A stretch of 64,000 nucleotides of DNA from Adiantum capillus-veneris (taxonomy: Eukaryota > Streptophyta > Polypodiopsida > Polypodiales > Pteridaceae). Location: positions 92,036,435-92,100,434 of the forward strand of contig CM043958.1 in assembly GCA_014529385.2 (NCBI GenBank). Reading direction: 5' to 3'. The notes below the pieces were generated by a model. The model had not been told where the DNA came from. It saw nothing but the letters and a program-made list of their open reading frames with translations, and did not search any database. Position numbers and translations under genes: made by a program. This document shows, one piece after another, positions 43,701-49,606 of the stretch (position 1 is its first letter; each line of letters starts with the position of its first letter).

Positions 43701-44161
43701 AGAAGCAGTTCACAACTCATGTAAAGACTTCTTCAAGCTCATAATTAATACACATTCAAATTGATAGCGCAACATATTTAGGAACAAGGCTTGAATGCCA
43801 AAGCTGGGATTATTTTATCCTCATCTTGAGAGTAGTTCACCGAATTATGGTAGATTTAGTGACACTAAGGTCACAGAATCACCTTACACCCATGCACAAA
43901 TTCCATTGTAAGAACTCGATGTGATGATTTATCCTGCAATCAACACCCACCAGTGAAACATAAGATACTCTCTGCAATCCTTGTCTAGAAAACTACTTAA
44001 TTAACCTAAGAAGCTAGATCCAGCTGTAGCACATGTTCCCTCTAAGATTCAAACCAGTCCAAAAAAGGGCAATACCCAGAATATCTTTGGAATCTTGACA
44101 TACTTGTTTCTTTCAAAAAATCTGGCAGTTCGTTCAGCATTATGGCCCTCTTCCTCAAAGT
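10046..44161 (-). CDS. ABC1/UbiB-family atypical kinase, ADCK1/ATH9-like (C-terminal nine exons)
   Basis: Atypical protein kinase-like ATPase of the ABC1/ADCK/UbiB family, whose members act in mitochondria or plastids in quinone and lipid metabolism. In sense order the exons are 44161-44076, 43933-43883, 43526-43479, 43408-43291, 11311-11131, 11053-10916, 10816-10704, 10335-10264 and 10173-10046. Every junction uses GT..AG and all nine keep phase, giving about 310 residues up to a TGA at 10046. Recognisable motifs are RVLTMEFVHG, the catalytic-loop VHGDPHPGNIL, the metal-binding VLLDHGLYREL, then FMEGLPRDLLIVLRTDGLL. The HGD and LDHG residues needed for ATP chemistry are present and no exon carries a stop, so the gene looks functional. 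The VLLDHGLY wording and C-terminal length resemble human ADCK1 and Arabidopsis ATH9; the subfamily call is from memory. N-terminal exons (KxGQ region) are not in the window. Confidence 0.9.
10407..10571. repeat. 82-bp tandem duplication in a kinase-gene intron
   Basis: Two copies begin TTTGATGCTTTATRCAAYAG at 10407 and 10489 and each ends with GGGAATATACATC. They lie in the intron between exons 10816-10704 and 10335-10264. Confidence 0.88.
11483..11495. repeat. Target-site duplication of LINE-A, 5' copy
   Basis: AAAAAACACCCAC, matched exactly at 18339-18351 after the poly(A) tail. The A run makes the exact left boundary uncertain by a few bases. Confidence 0.8.
11780..11837. repeat. Poly(C) tract of about 58 bases in the LINE-A 5' region
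   Basis: A single C homopolymer inside a C-rich leader. Proline- or glycine-rich frames across it are homopolymer translations. Its length may be unreliable in an assembly. Confidence 0.9.
12024..13936 (+). pseudogene. LINE-A ORF1: DUF4283-like nucleic-acid-binding protein, broken
   Basis: Starts at ATG 12024. Residues ~50-118 have the DUF4283 pattern (GTRPSRGELRDLLQGRL, then GWGYYQIEF). A TAG at 12378 falls where the family has a conserved Trp before the next F-D-P. The frame continues from 12381 with the LP..L..IG..IG..L pattern and a zinc-knuckle-like SFICRQMGHLAKAC near 12681-12722, in which the first Cys of CCHC is Ser. A frameshift in or near the C run at 13146-13161 moves the frame, and TAG at 13631 breaks it again. 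The last codons end ..LSRSP with TGA at 13934, overlapping the ORF2 ATG. A Gln/Pro-rich linker follows the knuckle. Role: RNA binding and chaperone for the element RNA. Confidence 0.85.
13933..18197 (+). pseudogene. LINE-A ORF2: APE endonuclease / reverse transcriptase polyprotein, broken
   Basis: ATG at 13933 overlaps the ORF1 stop as ATGA. The endonuclease has N7 (SWNVQGLGG), E43 (MLQEHH), Y120 (NIYAPN), D150/N152 (GGDFNM), SQIDRFY and SFSDHAPV. The first frame ends at 15390 just after LRALPRGSCP; the next frame resumes with SMSEGLIYLIQKEGG and QWRPITILN, so the K-S-P-G-x-D-G part of the RT appears deleted. RT continues with LLLDFEKAYDRVDW, RQGCPLAPFLF and EFADDSALYL (~15981). Stops at 16266, 16941 and 17652 interrupt the thumb and C-terminal part. 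A zinc-binding module (CTAC..CLWDC) lies near 17620-17680. The end is TGA at 18195. Needed core residues remain, but the protein cannot be made whole. Confidence 0.9.
18339..18351. repeat. Target-site duplication of LINE-A, 3' copy
   Basis: AAAAAACACCCAC directly following or merging with the poly(A) tail; it matches 11483-11495. Confidence 0.8.
18352..18589. other. Intron sequence between LINE-A and the LINE-B fragment
   Basis: AT-rich DNA, with no exon of the kinase gene visible on the minus strand and no repeats seen. Confidence 0.5.
18590..19676 (-). mobile_element. LINE-B fragment, 3' half (reverse transcriptase), split copy
   Basis: Minus-strand ORF2 pieces cover the MPQNSWYDEE region, FFT..MVQRAIDRMRNGRAYDHD, PIFKASDP, FRRGFSTLDHILTLR and the DFRKAF and GVKQGCPLSP regions (the latter in broken frames). 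The fragment stops inside the RT at about 18590 with no 3' tail. Its 5' edge at 19676 stops exactly where the fragment at 40693 resumes, with CGGCTGAG/TGGCTGAG repeated at the two breaks. Confidence 0.88.
19669..19676. repeat. Target-site duplication of the large TIR element, left copy
   Basis: CGGCTGAG, matched by TGGCTGAG at 40693-40700 (7 of 8 identical). In the uninterrupted LINE-B the same site reads CCGGCTGAGTGTG. Confidence 0.7.
20270..20502 (+). mobile_element. tRNA-derived SINE-like unit
   Basis: An A-box-like TGCTCGAGTGG with CAAGAGC (20279-20299) and a B-box-like AGTTTGAATCC (20331-20341), about 50 bp apart, resemble a tRNA head. A unique body and an A run at 20491-20502 follow. 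No clear target duplication was found, and the box matches are imperfect. Confidence 0.4.
20614..21078. mobile_element. MITE-like element with ~50-bp terminal inverted repeats
   Basis: The left end GGGAAAATTACCAAAATACC is the reverse complement (one mismatch) of the right end, and the pairing continues with CCTCTAATTTGTGRAAATTC and CCAAWATACCC. The 465-bp interior is AT-rich and non-coding. No convincing target duplication was found. Confidence 0.75.
21129..21178. repeat. (GA)n microsatellite
   Basis: A GA run of about 50 bases. The 120 bp between it and the next GA run contain a direct repeat (AACGTAGCCCTTGCTGTGCA at about 21212 and 21248). Confidence 0.95.
21299..21347. repeat. (AG)n tract abutting the 3' end of a minus-strand LINE-B
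   Basis: In the sense of the LINE-B at 21348-26553 this is a (TC)n run directly following ACATTTCATTTCA. It serves as the tail or target of that copy. Confidence 0.95.
21545..25171 (-). pseudogene. LINE-B ORF2 (endonuclease/reverse transcriptase), broken
   Basis: Begins MATWNCNGSMRLDVGAFED (endonuclease Asn). Then come GGVGVLFREELQP, LLGDFNARTGNSQ, HRHGASTVDYV and VDHALLTLS. RT motifs include NIVPIFKAGDP, NYRTIMVGHTLARL, SFVDFRKAFD, GVKQGCPLSPTLF and LLYADDIVLISD; the C-terminal module is CRFCHLEPETEVHYICHC. Two frameshifts (near 25010 and 22520) and stops near 24802, 24361 and 22355 inactivate it. A poly-G run at 23881-23900 codes for a Pro stretch. The catalytic YADD is intact. ATG 25171 lies 30 bases after the ORF1 stop, in the same frame. 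Confidence 0.9.
25202..26254 (-). CDS. LINE-B ORF1, intact (350 aa): coiled coil plus RNA-binding-like C-terminus
   Basis: ATG at 26254 opens a 350-residue protein. Residues ~50-190 are heptad-rich (MAQMEREMKEWKREMDVWW, then repeated TLKxEVxALKQ), predicting a long coiled coil. The C-terminal third has ALHVRVTGLKDI, LLLRFHSLEEKKEFL and GIFLGDDLTLSQLAHMREVM, then ARxKGKIAFYRD. This order (coiled coil, RRM-like, C-terminal domain) resembles L1 ORF1p of animals rather than the zinc-knuckle ORF1 of most plant L1 elements; that is a pattern judgement. No CCHC is present. It ends with TGA at 25204-25202 followed by CGG, in frame with ORF2. Confidence 0.85.
   Translation of the reverse strand: MVSEPDTSLERQNMEAISPAQDPTQDTEAVNVSPACKSRAKATFMLRNKWMAQMEREMKEWKREMDVWWKEKANLLQMVFNEGAQRKKEKESLNAKIQTLKEEVSALKQNNPNAEIRTLKNEVFALKQELADRVSSGLEEGEFQPSVIDEIKEIKEQVRMIREEEKLSVAKTSSWAEMITRTQKKADEAEKWIEVSKKGKGQETPCTPTLINMTLEEEQRRRMRALHVRVTGLKDINNVEKEVTSLTSMMGMEKPLHTKAWKVGKKSDGAGESSKGRALLLRFHSLEEKKEFLRKRPALKKTGIFLGDDLTLSQLAHMREVMPEITAAREKGKIAFYRDERVVILERRIA
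26554..26625. repeat. (AG)n tract abutting the 5' end of the minus-strand LINE-B
   Basis: About 72 bases of AG, i.e. (CT)n in LINE sense, immediately upstream of the element's leader. Confidence 0.95.
26626..26992. other. Spacer with a 30-bp perfect palindrome
   Basis: Belongs to the TIR-element body between the LINE-B and the LTR retrotransposon. It contains a perfect palindrome at 26784-26813, half-site AAATCAGTCCGCGGC. No gene was seen. Confidence 0.7.
26993..26997. repeat. Target-site duplication GGCCT (left) of the Ty3/gypsy element
   Basis: GGCCT lies immediately outside the left LTR and is repeated at 38917-38921 outside the right LTR. Confidence 0.93.
26998..27553 (-). repeat. 3' LTR of the Ty3/gypsy element
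   Basis: 556 bp, beginning TGTAGCGCGG and ending GCCTGCTACA on the + strand. Short inverted ends TGTAGC/GCTACA. Nearly identical to 38359-38916. Confidence 0.95.
27574..27833. repeat. 130-bp tandem duplication next to the 3' LTR
   Basis: Units start at 27574 and 27704, each with the perfect hairpin CTCACCGTCTCGGTGAG (7-bp stem, TCT loop). Only a few differences separate the copies. The second copy overlaps the end of the extra ORF, where the duplication may have altered its C-terminus. Confidence 0.92.
27789..30005 (-). pseudogene. Extra 3' ORF of the Ty3/gypsy element, unknown function, broken
   Basis: Reads on the minus strand from about 30005 in three pieces: 30005-29130, then another frame at 29088-28708, then back to the first frame at 28802-27789 with one stop near 28162. 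The N-terminal ~110 residues are charged (basic KKKRKAKKA and acidic EEEKDDERED), suggesting disorder and a nuclear signal. A middle part holds FFPKVRGHPLTATRIGHALG and LSKDATIEACKELL. Later come KGKGKGKGR, a Pro/Thr/Ser-rich linker, a coiled-coil-like FALQQALKLKSQVISDLQN and a Gln-rich end. No signal peptide or membrane segment is seen, so it does not look like an envelope-type protein. I do not recognise the family. Confidence 0.6.
29236..29263. repeat. Hexanucleotide (CCCTTG)n run in the extra ORF
   Basis: Four to five CCCTTG units, coding for repeated Lys-Gly on the minus strand. Confidence 0.85.
30174..30259. repeat. 43-bp tandem duplication
   Basis: CACTTTMAAAAAGCGATGAT and the rest of a 43-bp unit occur twice. 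Just upstream a shorter CAGGAAGCTGYACTT motif is also duplicated. Confidence 0.9.
30262..30870. repeat. G-rich minisatellite, GGGTAGGGGCGAGG-type
   Basis: About 600 bp of degenerate GGGTAGGGGCGAGGG units with variants GGGGGTTGGGGTAGG and GGGAGTAAGGGGA. Dense G runs on the + strand; the sense strand of the retrotransposon is C-rich. Proline-rich frames across it are artefacts. Confidence 0.93.
30871..31334. other. Non-coding part of the Ty3/gypsy element
   Basis: Between the G-rich minisatellite and the first AG microsatellite. No coding potential or structure was recognised. Confidence 0.5.
31335..31387. repeat. (AG)n microsatellite in the Ty3/gypsy element
   Basis: About 53 bases of AG between integrase and the extra ORF; no LINE-B terminus adjoins it. 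Confidence 0.95.
31659..31728. repeat. (AG)n microsatellite in the Ty3/gypsy element
   Basis: About 70 bases of AG. The flanks (31388-31658 and 31729-32110) hold no recognisable gene. Confidence 0.95.
32111..35425 (-). pseudogene. Ty3/gypsy pol: reverse transcriptase, RNase H, integrase, broken by stops
   Basis: One frame runs from about 35425 to TGA at 32111 with several in-frame stops. RT: AGIIVPVEHSEWLSPMV, IRVCVDYRALNKVT, YSFMDGFSGYNQL, FGLKNAPPSFN, a TGA at 34310, then FMDDFSTFS (the F-x-DD catalytic box). About a dozen residues seem missing before KYAEAVKLELEKM. RNase H: HTDANQLVVGAVL, TEREGLAMVYSLQKFR, TDHHALRYLL and ADHLSRI. Integrase: HSGPIGGHY..CDVC zinc site, D,D,E residues in GLDFVGR, TSDRGSHF and ANGQAESTNK, and a GPY-like module ending VNGSRIKCYH near 32130. 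Stops also occur after CDVCQ and at 32357. No chromodomain. Confidence 0.93.
35319..36790 (-). pseudogene. Ty3/gypsy gag C-terminal knuckles and aspartic protease, frameshifted
   Basis: The upstream part (36790-35711) has a Pro/Ser-rich segment, then zinc knuckles CYKCGEYGHYQSKC and CRHCPEAKDHYSKDC; the second has one extra residue before His. The frame changes near 36020 and again near 35750. The protease is marked by GVIVDGGFGINLMP (D-G-G at ~35825), then LDFVVVSLP and GGFPLLIGRPWL, typical of retropepsins with the second flap region. Three different frames cover the protein, so it is inactive. Confidence 0.85.
36870..37988 (-). pseudogene. Ty3/gypsy gag (capsid and first zinc-knuckle pair), broken
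   Basis: ATG at 37988. A Ser/Pro-rich N-terminus is followed by a retrotransposon gag capsid domain (FPTFKGLSSEDADDHARRFV, then DKWYSQFAENHFATWVALRQ and FKPGDYQEKVLDEL). In-frame stops occur at 37290, about 37050 and about 37020. The frame goes on through a coiled-coil-like LRRELEALKLQRALQ segment to two CCHC knuckles, CSSCRSPGHPPRDC and CHFCEKSGHEDKDC. With the next pair at 36600-36480 the polyprotein would have four knuckles. Confidence 0.85.
38043..38072. other. 12-bp perfect hairpin in the Ty3/gypsy leader
   Basis: AGCCTGGTCTAG and its exact complement CTAGACCAGGCT enclose a 6-nt loop (ACTCTA). Further CTAGACCAGG motifs repeat downstream to about 38220. It lies between the 5' LTR and gag, where packaging or dimerisation structures are often found. 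Confidence 0.85.
38359..38916 (-). repeat. 5' LTR of the Ty3/gypsy element
   Basis: 558 bp, nearly identical to the other LTR, and carries the transcription start and polyadenylation signals of the element by family rule. A primer-binding-site candidate TGGCGATCACGGTGGGAC lies 10-15 bases inside on the minus strand; I cannot assign a tRNA. Confidence 0.95.
38917..38921. repeat. Target-site duplication GGCCT (right) of the Ty3/gypsy element
   Basis: Exact match to 26993-26997. Confidence 0.93.
38922..39825. other. Right part of the TIR element, non-coding
   Basis: No transposase or other coding region was recognised. A B-box-like AGGTTCAATGCC at about 38960 is not enough to call a tRNA or SINE. 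Confidence 0.5.
39830..40300. repeat. ~269-bp diverged tandem duplication
   Basis: CAATTGAAGGTCYTTTTCCT at 39837 recurs at 40106, followed in both by AATTCAAGAAGTGG, a CACCTTGG block and AATGACATAACTA. The second unit has a deletion. Confidence 0.8.
40693..41756 (-). mobile_element. LINE-B fragment, 5' half (endonuclease), split copy
   Basis: Minus-strand endonuclease pieces (LDVGAFEDNFRDRDIVFLSE, GSGGVAVLFREELQPLL and, downstream, VDHALLTLCVSFQYS) in broken frames. At 41736-41738 it keeps the ORF1 stop TGA followed by CGG. The fragment ends at about 41756 within the last codons of ORF1. It is continuous in ORF2 sense with 18590-19676, so both are one copy interrupted by the 21-kb element. 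Confidence 0.88.
41762..42375. repeat. ~233-235-bp tandem repeat, about 2.6 copies
   Basis: AAATTTCTGCTMGCAAGT-like starts at about 41767, 42000 and 42235. Shared blocks include GTGTCTCCCRAAGGAGTGGA and CCTCCTGTGGGCTACATGGA. The third unit stops after CACAAACCCGGAGAGAGG. Looks like a short satellite array. Confidence 0.92.
42376..43290. other. Start region of the giant intron
   Basis: Contains a 31-bp tandem duplication (CCGATYGTGAGTGATGCTGA, at 42750 and 42781). No other gene was seen. The segment from 43283 downward begins the intron on the minus strand. Confidence 0.55.
43291..44161 (-). CDS. ABC1-like kinase: kinase-core exon cluster (4 exons)
   Basis: Exon 44161-44076 starts with two bases finishing a codon (G|AC, Asp) after TTTGGTTTCAG and encodes DFEEEGHNAERTARFFERNK and onward to IFW. 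Exon 43933-43883 encodes DKSSHRVLTMEFVHGCK. Exon 43526-43479 encodes IDDVEVLRTAGIDPQK; I chose the acceptor GTGGACCAG because it is in phase and matches the family's G-x-x-(V/I)-x-DV-E pattern. Exon 43408-43291 encodes VARVLVEIFAQMIFVHG and CVHGDPHPGNILV, ending ..QI plus one base at a weak donor, G|GTGGTG. The three small introns are about 140, 360 and 70 bp, in sharp contrast to the next one. Confidence 0.92.
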
Positions 44162-44177
44162 CTGAAACCAAAACCAT

Positions 44178-44180
<3 letters not shown>

Positions 44181-44229
<49 letters not shown>
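44181..44229. repeat. (CT)n microsatellite 20 bp upstream of a kinase exon
   Basis: On the sense (minus) strand this is (GA)n, placed immediately before GATCATGGTTTTGGTTTCAG, the acceptor of exon 44161-44076. It thus occupies the usual place of the branch point and polypyrimidine tract. Confidence 0.95.
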
Positions 44230-44231
<2 letters not shown>

Positions 44232-44464
44232 GGGTCTCTCACTGTTTTTAGGGCTTCGCCACATCTTCTTTGCTGTTTTTAGGGTTTCGAACTTGCCTTT
44301 TGGCTGTTTTTAGGGTTTCGTCACTGTTTTTTTGCTGTTTTTTAGGGTTTCATCACCCTTTCTTGCTGTTTTTTAGGATTTCGCCACTGTTTTTTCCGGG
44401 TTTTAGGGTTTTAAATCTGTCTTCTGCTGTTTTTTAAGGTTTCTTATATTTTTTGGTTGTTTTA

Positions 44465-44466
<2 letters not shown>
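44230..44466. repeat. Degenerate repeat with TTTAGGG (telomere-like) motifs
   Basis: About seven irregular units of the form GCTGTTTTTAGGGTTTCG, spaced about 30-35 bp apart and separated by ..CACTG or CTTGC blocks. The TTTAGGG core equals the plant telomere repeat, but units are long and imperfect. Confidence 0.8.

Positions 44467-44521
<55 letters not shown>
44467..44521. repeat. (CT)n tract at the 5' edge of the LINE-B array
   Basis: About 55 bases of CT immediately before the first + strand LINE-B copy. Confidence 0.95.
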
Positions 44522-44524
<3 letters not shown>

Positions 44525-44752
44525 ACCTGCTACCACCCCCCTCGCGTAACCTGCACTCCACTCACGCAAATTGCACCCTTCCTCATGCTGCGCATCCGCT
44601 ACCCCCCGCCTGCTGCTGTGATTCACGAATACAACCCCCCTCACGCTCTGCATCCTCCCCCCCCCCGCTTGCTGCTGTGACAGCGCGCCCAACTCCACTC
44701 CCCTCCCCCGCCTGCTGCTGTTGTGACAGCGCGCCCGCAGGTGCATACATCA

Positions 44753-44784
<32 letters not shown>

Positions 44785-45095
44785 AGCCCGCAGGTACATA
44801 CACCCGGCAAAATTCAAAAAATTGCAGGAGGAATTTCCACAGTCTCGGCTTTTTCGAATTTTCCGAACTTTCGAAATTTCAAAATCCTGCATTTTTCAAA
44901 CCTGCAGGGATTTTTACAAGGAATTTGGGAACTGCAGAACTCACAGAAATTGCACATTGACACGTACAGAAAGCAAATATATGCCATGTAGGCTGAACGT
45001 GGAAACACATGTATGCATAATACAGTGCGTATAGGTCGCTCTCTCCTCTCTCTTAGAAAGTGAATCAGATAAGTGAAACAAATAAGGCAAGAAGA

Positions 45096-45965
45096 ATGGC
45101 GGCGCACTACATGGTCACAAGCAAGAGGATGACTGCCATTGAAAAGGAGTTGAAAGAATGCAAAGCCCACATGGATGAGTGGAGGAAAGAGAAGAATTTA
45201 ATTCTTGAATGGAAAAAGAGGGAGGAACAGGCGAGGGAACTAGAACGCAAGGAGTTCCGGGACGAAATTCAAGCTCTAAAAGGTAGCATCTCTGCCCTTA
45301 GGAAGGAACTCGACGAAACCAAAGAGGGAGGACGCCTTGAAGATGGAGAATTTCAGCCATCAATGATCGATGAGCTGAATAGTATACGAGCACAAGTCAA
45401 AGAAATAAAGGAGGAAGCAGAAAAGAAGACCTCATGGGTGGAGGTTCTCTCCAAAACGCAAAAGAAGATGGATGAGGCTGAAGAATGGATTGAAGTTGTC
45501 AAGAAGGGAAAGGGCAACGAAATCCCGACTACACCCGACATCATCAACAAGACACTTGAAGAGGAACAACGAAGAAGGGTACGCGCTCTGCACGTGAGAG
45601 TGACCGGCCTAAAAGATTCAGATAAGGTGGACCAAGAGGTGAAGAGCCTCATGTCCATGCTGGGGGTGGAGAAGCCCTCGCACACACAAGCTTGGAGAGT
45701 GGGCAAGAAGAGTGAAGGTAATGGGGAGAGTTCAAAAGAACGGGCTCTCATTTTGCGCTTTCCCTCCATGGAAGAAAAGAAAGACTTTTTAAAGGAGAGG
45801 CCAACCCTCAAGAAAACAGGTATCTTTTTAGGAGATGATCTTACGCTCTCACAGCTTGCACATATGAGAGAGGTCATGCCAGAGATTATAGCAGCAAGGG
45901 AGAAGGGAAAGTTAGCTTTCTACAGAAATGGACGAGTAGTGATTACAGAGCACCGCTCTACATGA
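45096..45965 (+). CDS. LINE-B ORF1, intact (289 aa)
   Basis: The first ATG after a TAG at 45054, in a good context (AGAATGG). Residues ~10-120 are strongly heptad-like (EKELKECKAHMDEWRKEKN, then ALKGSISALRKELDE). Then come ALHVRVTGLKDSDKVDQEV, ALILRFPSMEEKKDFLKERP, GIFLGDDLTLSQLAHMREVM and AAREKGKLAFYRNGRVVI. About 60 residues shorter at the N-terminus than the 350-aa ORF1 at 25202-26254 and clearly diverged. Expected role: trimeric RNA-binding chaperone of the LINE particle. The stop TGA at 45963 is followed by CGG, and ORF2 begins 30 bases later in the same frame. Confidence 0.85.
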   Translation: MAAHYMVTSKRMTAIEKELKECKAHMDEWRKEKNLILEWKKREEQARELERKEFRDEIQALKGSISALRKELDETKEGGRLEDGEFQPSMIDELNSIRAQVKEIKEEAEKKTSWVEVLSKTQKKMDEAEEWIEVVKKGKGNEIPTTPDIINKTLEEEQRRRVRALHVRVTGLKDSDKVDQEVKSLMSMLGVEKPSHTQAWRVGKKSEGNGESSKERALILRFPSMEEKKDFLKERPTLKKTGIFLGDDLTLSQLAHMREVMPEIIAAREKGKLAFYRNGRVVITEHRST

Positions 45966-45995
45966 CGGTGCGAGACCTATGGGACCACTCTCAAG

Positions 45996-48900
45996 ATGGC
46001 GGTTTGGAACTGTAATGGTTCGTATTGACTTGATGTGGGGGCCTTTGAGGACAGCTTCAGAGACAAAGACAATGTTTTCTACTCAGAGACTCATCACGCT
46101 CCAGGACAGTTGATGCCGCACATATCAGGATACAGATGGGAGACAGCTTGCCGGACATGCACCAGATCTGCGCATGGGACTAGATGATCAGGAGGTCTAG
46201 CAGTTCTTTTCAGAGAGGAGCTCCAACCACTACTGCACATAGTTCGGAGAGATGATCAGGCCAGATACTTGTGGGTGAGGCTGAGGGCAGAGACTGGACG
46301 TTTCTTGTACATCGCCATATACTACTTTCCTCCCAGCACTTCAGTATATGCTTCACCCAGAGGACAGTCTCCTTACTCTGTACTTGATGATGATATCTGG
46401 GAGTTCTCCAGAGATGGAGACATCATACTCCTGGGGGATTTCAATGCTCGTACAGGCAGCTCACAGACGGTCTTCTATGACACCTCAGAGGAGATGCTTA
46501 GAGAGTTAGAGCCAGAGGAGATGGGACTTGAGAGATGCTCACACGACAGAGAGCATACAAAGTATGGGAGATACCTGAGGGAGATGACGACTACTCACAG
46601 TTTAGCCATACTGAATGGCTTACCGACCTTCCCATTGTCTACTGGTTTTACTTGTTTTCCACATAGACATGGGTCCAGCACTGTAGACTATGTTGTGACA
46701 CATCCGAGCTTTATCTCTCACATTCAGGATTTCACAGTGGGGCCTAGGCCTGTAGGGATAGGAGTAGATCATGCACTTTTGACATTATCCGTCTCCTTTG
46801 AGTACACTACATCTCAGGCCTCACGGGGTGGTAGACATCCACGCTATACTTTTACACCAAAGACTGACTCAGTCTATGTAGAGGAGATACATAGGCTTTT
46901 ATGCACATCAGAACCAGTATACACAGTGGAGGAGATCACATCTATGCTGACAGTGACATTACATGGGGCAGCGACAGAGGCATACCCACACACTCAGCCT
47001 GGTCAGAGACGTCGTTCTGGGCACATGCCTCAGAACAACTGGTATGATGAGGAGTGTCGACAGAGTAGAGCTCAGATACAGCGGGAGCTTACATTGGGAG
47101 TGATCACCTATAGACAGTCTCGTATTGCTACACGACGACTAGTGCGACGGAAGAAGCGAGCTTTCTTGGTCCAGATGGAGCAAGATTTATATCAGCTCTT
47201 CCTTAGTAGAGATTCAGGAGAGGCTTGGCGTCTATTCCATGAGCAGTCTCCCCCACCAGTGATTACTTCTACAGAGATATGGGGGCAGTATGCAGCATCT
47301 TTATACACTGTACCTGGACAACCACCACTACCAGATCCACCACAGCCATGTCTGGCTACGAGCACCTTCTTTACCACTGAGATGGTAAAGGAGGCCATTG
47401 ACATGATGAAGACCAGACGGGCACAGGATCATGAGGGTTTGGTAGCAGAGCACATTACACATGTTGGGGATTTGTTGGCAGAGATGCTTGCACGGTTATT
47501 CAACCGTGTCATGTGTGAGGGCTTCCCTGAGTCTTGGAGATTATCTACTATTGTACCTATCTTCAAGACAAGAGACCCCATAGTACCGGGGAATTACCGT
47601 ACTATCATGGTAGGACACACATTGGCACGGTTATATGCATCCATCCTTGAGCATAGGCTGAGCAGTTGGGCAGAGATTATGGGCATACGGGCACCTGGGC
47701 AGGCTGGTTTCAGGAGGGGTTCTCCACACTAGATCATGTCTTTACACTCAGAGCTATCATTGAGGAGGGTCGAGCACATGGTAGACGGATATACTGCACC
47801 TTTGTGGATTTCCGCAAAGCTTTTGACACAGTACCGAGGGCCACATTGATGTGCCGGCTTATAGAATTGGGGGTACCCAGAGAGCTGATATGGGGGATTA
47901 TGGCATTGTGCAGTTCAGTGATGGGTCGTGTACGCACATCAGAGGGGATATCTGACATAGTTCACTCCACTATTGGAGTGAAACAGGGATGCCCACTGTC
48001 CTCTACTTTATTTGGTATGTATGTTGATGAGGTCTCTGATTATATTGACAGAGGAGGAGATAGAGGTGCTTAGCTTGCGGGGACATGGATCCCTCTTTTA
48101 TTATATGCTGACGATATTGTGTTGATATCAGACTCACCAGAGGGTATGCAGAGACATTTGGACGAATTGCATAGTTTTGCAGAGGATAGTGGATTGTCTG
48201 TCAACCTTGGTAAAACCAAGGTCATGGTATTTAATACCATGCCACAGTGGGTTAAAAGATCAGCACCTACTTTCACATATGGGCAGGACAATATGGAGTA
48301 CACTGAAGCATACACATATCTTGGGGTGGTCTTTAGTGGACCGAGGTTCACACTGAAAGTGGGAACAGACACTAGATTGACTCGTGCCTATGCAGCCCTA
48401 GGCGGTTTAGAGAGGATTTGTTCGCAGGTTCAGTTCCAGGAACCTCGAACAAAGCTCTGGCTTTTCGACACTTTGGTCGCTTCAGTTATGCACTACGGGG
48501 TTCAGGTTTGGGGACCGTTTGTTGACAGTGCTGGATGAAGTAATATGGAGAGACCCTTGATATCTATGATTTCTAGGCTGATTAGAGCCAAGGCCTCAAT
48601 CCCACATGACATCATACGAGCGGAGCTGGCTGCCCCACCTATGGAGGTTGAGGCTCTCACCAGATCAGTATCATTTGTACACAGCTTATGGGACACCACC
48701 AGGGACAGGTATGCCAGGCTTGCTCTTGAGTCATCTAGACAGCTGGCATTACAGGGAGATACATCATGTTGGTATGCACAGATGAGCTCATGGTTTCAGA
48801 GGCATGGTTTCAGCATGGACAGGCTGCCCCCTTTCCAATATTCTCTTGATGCACCATCTTTGGCTCTTACACGGATGGAGACTACTAGACTCATTCGACG

Positions 48901-49606
48901 GGATCTTATCCAGCTTGATAACAAGAGGACATGGATAGAGCCATCACGGGAGTTGGGTACAAAGAGGGTTTTCTATAGAGAGCATCTTCTCCAACTCACG
49001 ACAGACGGATTTGTCACACGGCCCAGTTACATGGACACACATCTATCTCACGGGTTACGATGTGCCATAGGCCAGATTCGCACATCTTCACACCAGCTTG
49101 GGATTGAGACAGGTAGATTCAGAGGCATACCAGCAGACAATAGGATATGTCAGTTATGCCATGCAGAGCCAGAGACAGAGTTTCACTACATATGTCGCTG
49201 CACAGTCTACTATGAGATACGGGGACGCTTTCATTGTTTATTCAGAGATGGTTTTGACTCGTTAGATAGAGTCATGAGATATCAGGATCAAAGATGTCTC
49301 GGATTATTCCTACTTGAGATACAGAGACATAGAGACGCTCTATTGAGTGGGCAAAGACAGAGACAGTCTCAGAGACGCATCTCAGATTTCTTCAGCCTGA
49401 GTACCATAGAGACAGAGGGGACACCACCATCACAGAGCTCGGTTCCCACCCATACACACACCAGCGGTACTCTCATTGATCGAGCTATAGAGTTAGGGAG
49501 ATCGAGACGACCGCGACTGAGGAGGGGAGCCATGCAGTACCGGCGGAGATTGCGGCAAAGGATCCACAGGATTCTAGCACGACACCCAAAGTGTCGATCA
49601 GGATAG
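45996..49606 (+). pseudogene. LINE-B ORF2 of array copy 1, nearly intact
   Basis: Begins MAVWNCNGS. Two stops fall in the endonuclease (near 46026 and 46185), then an open stretch 46269-47732 covers LLGDFNARTGSS, HRHGSSTVDYV, VDHALLTLSVS, the linker MPQNNWYDEECRQS and RT motifs to FRRG. One frameshift near 47715 at a G run, TAG at 48071 and TGA at 48536 interrupt the palm and thumb. The RT holds FVDFRKAFDTVP, GVKQGCPLSSTLFG and LYADDIVLISD. The last piece has the zinc module CQLCHAEPETEFHYICRC and a basic tail (GRSRRPRLRRG). End TAG/TGA at 49604-49606. Confidence 0.9.
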
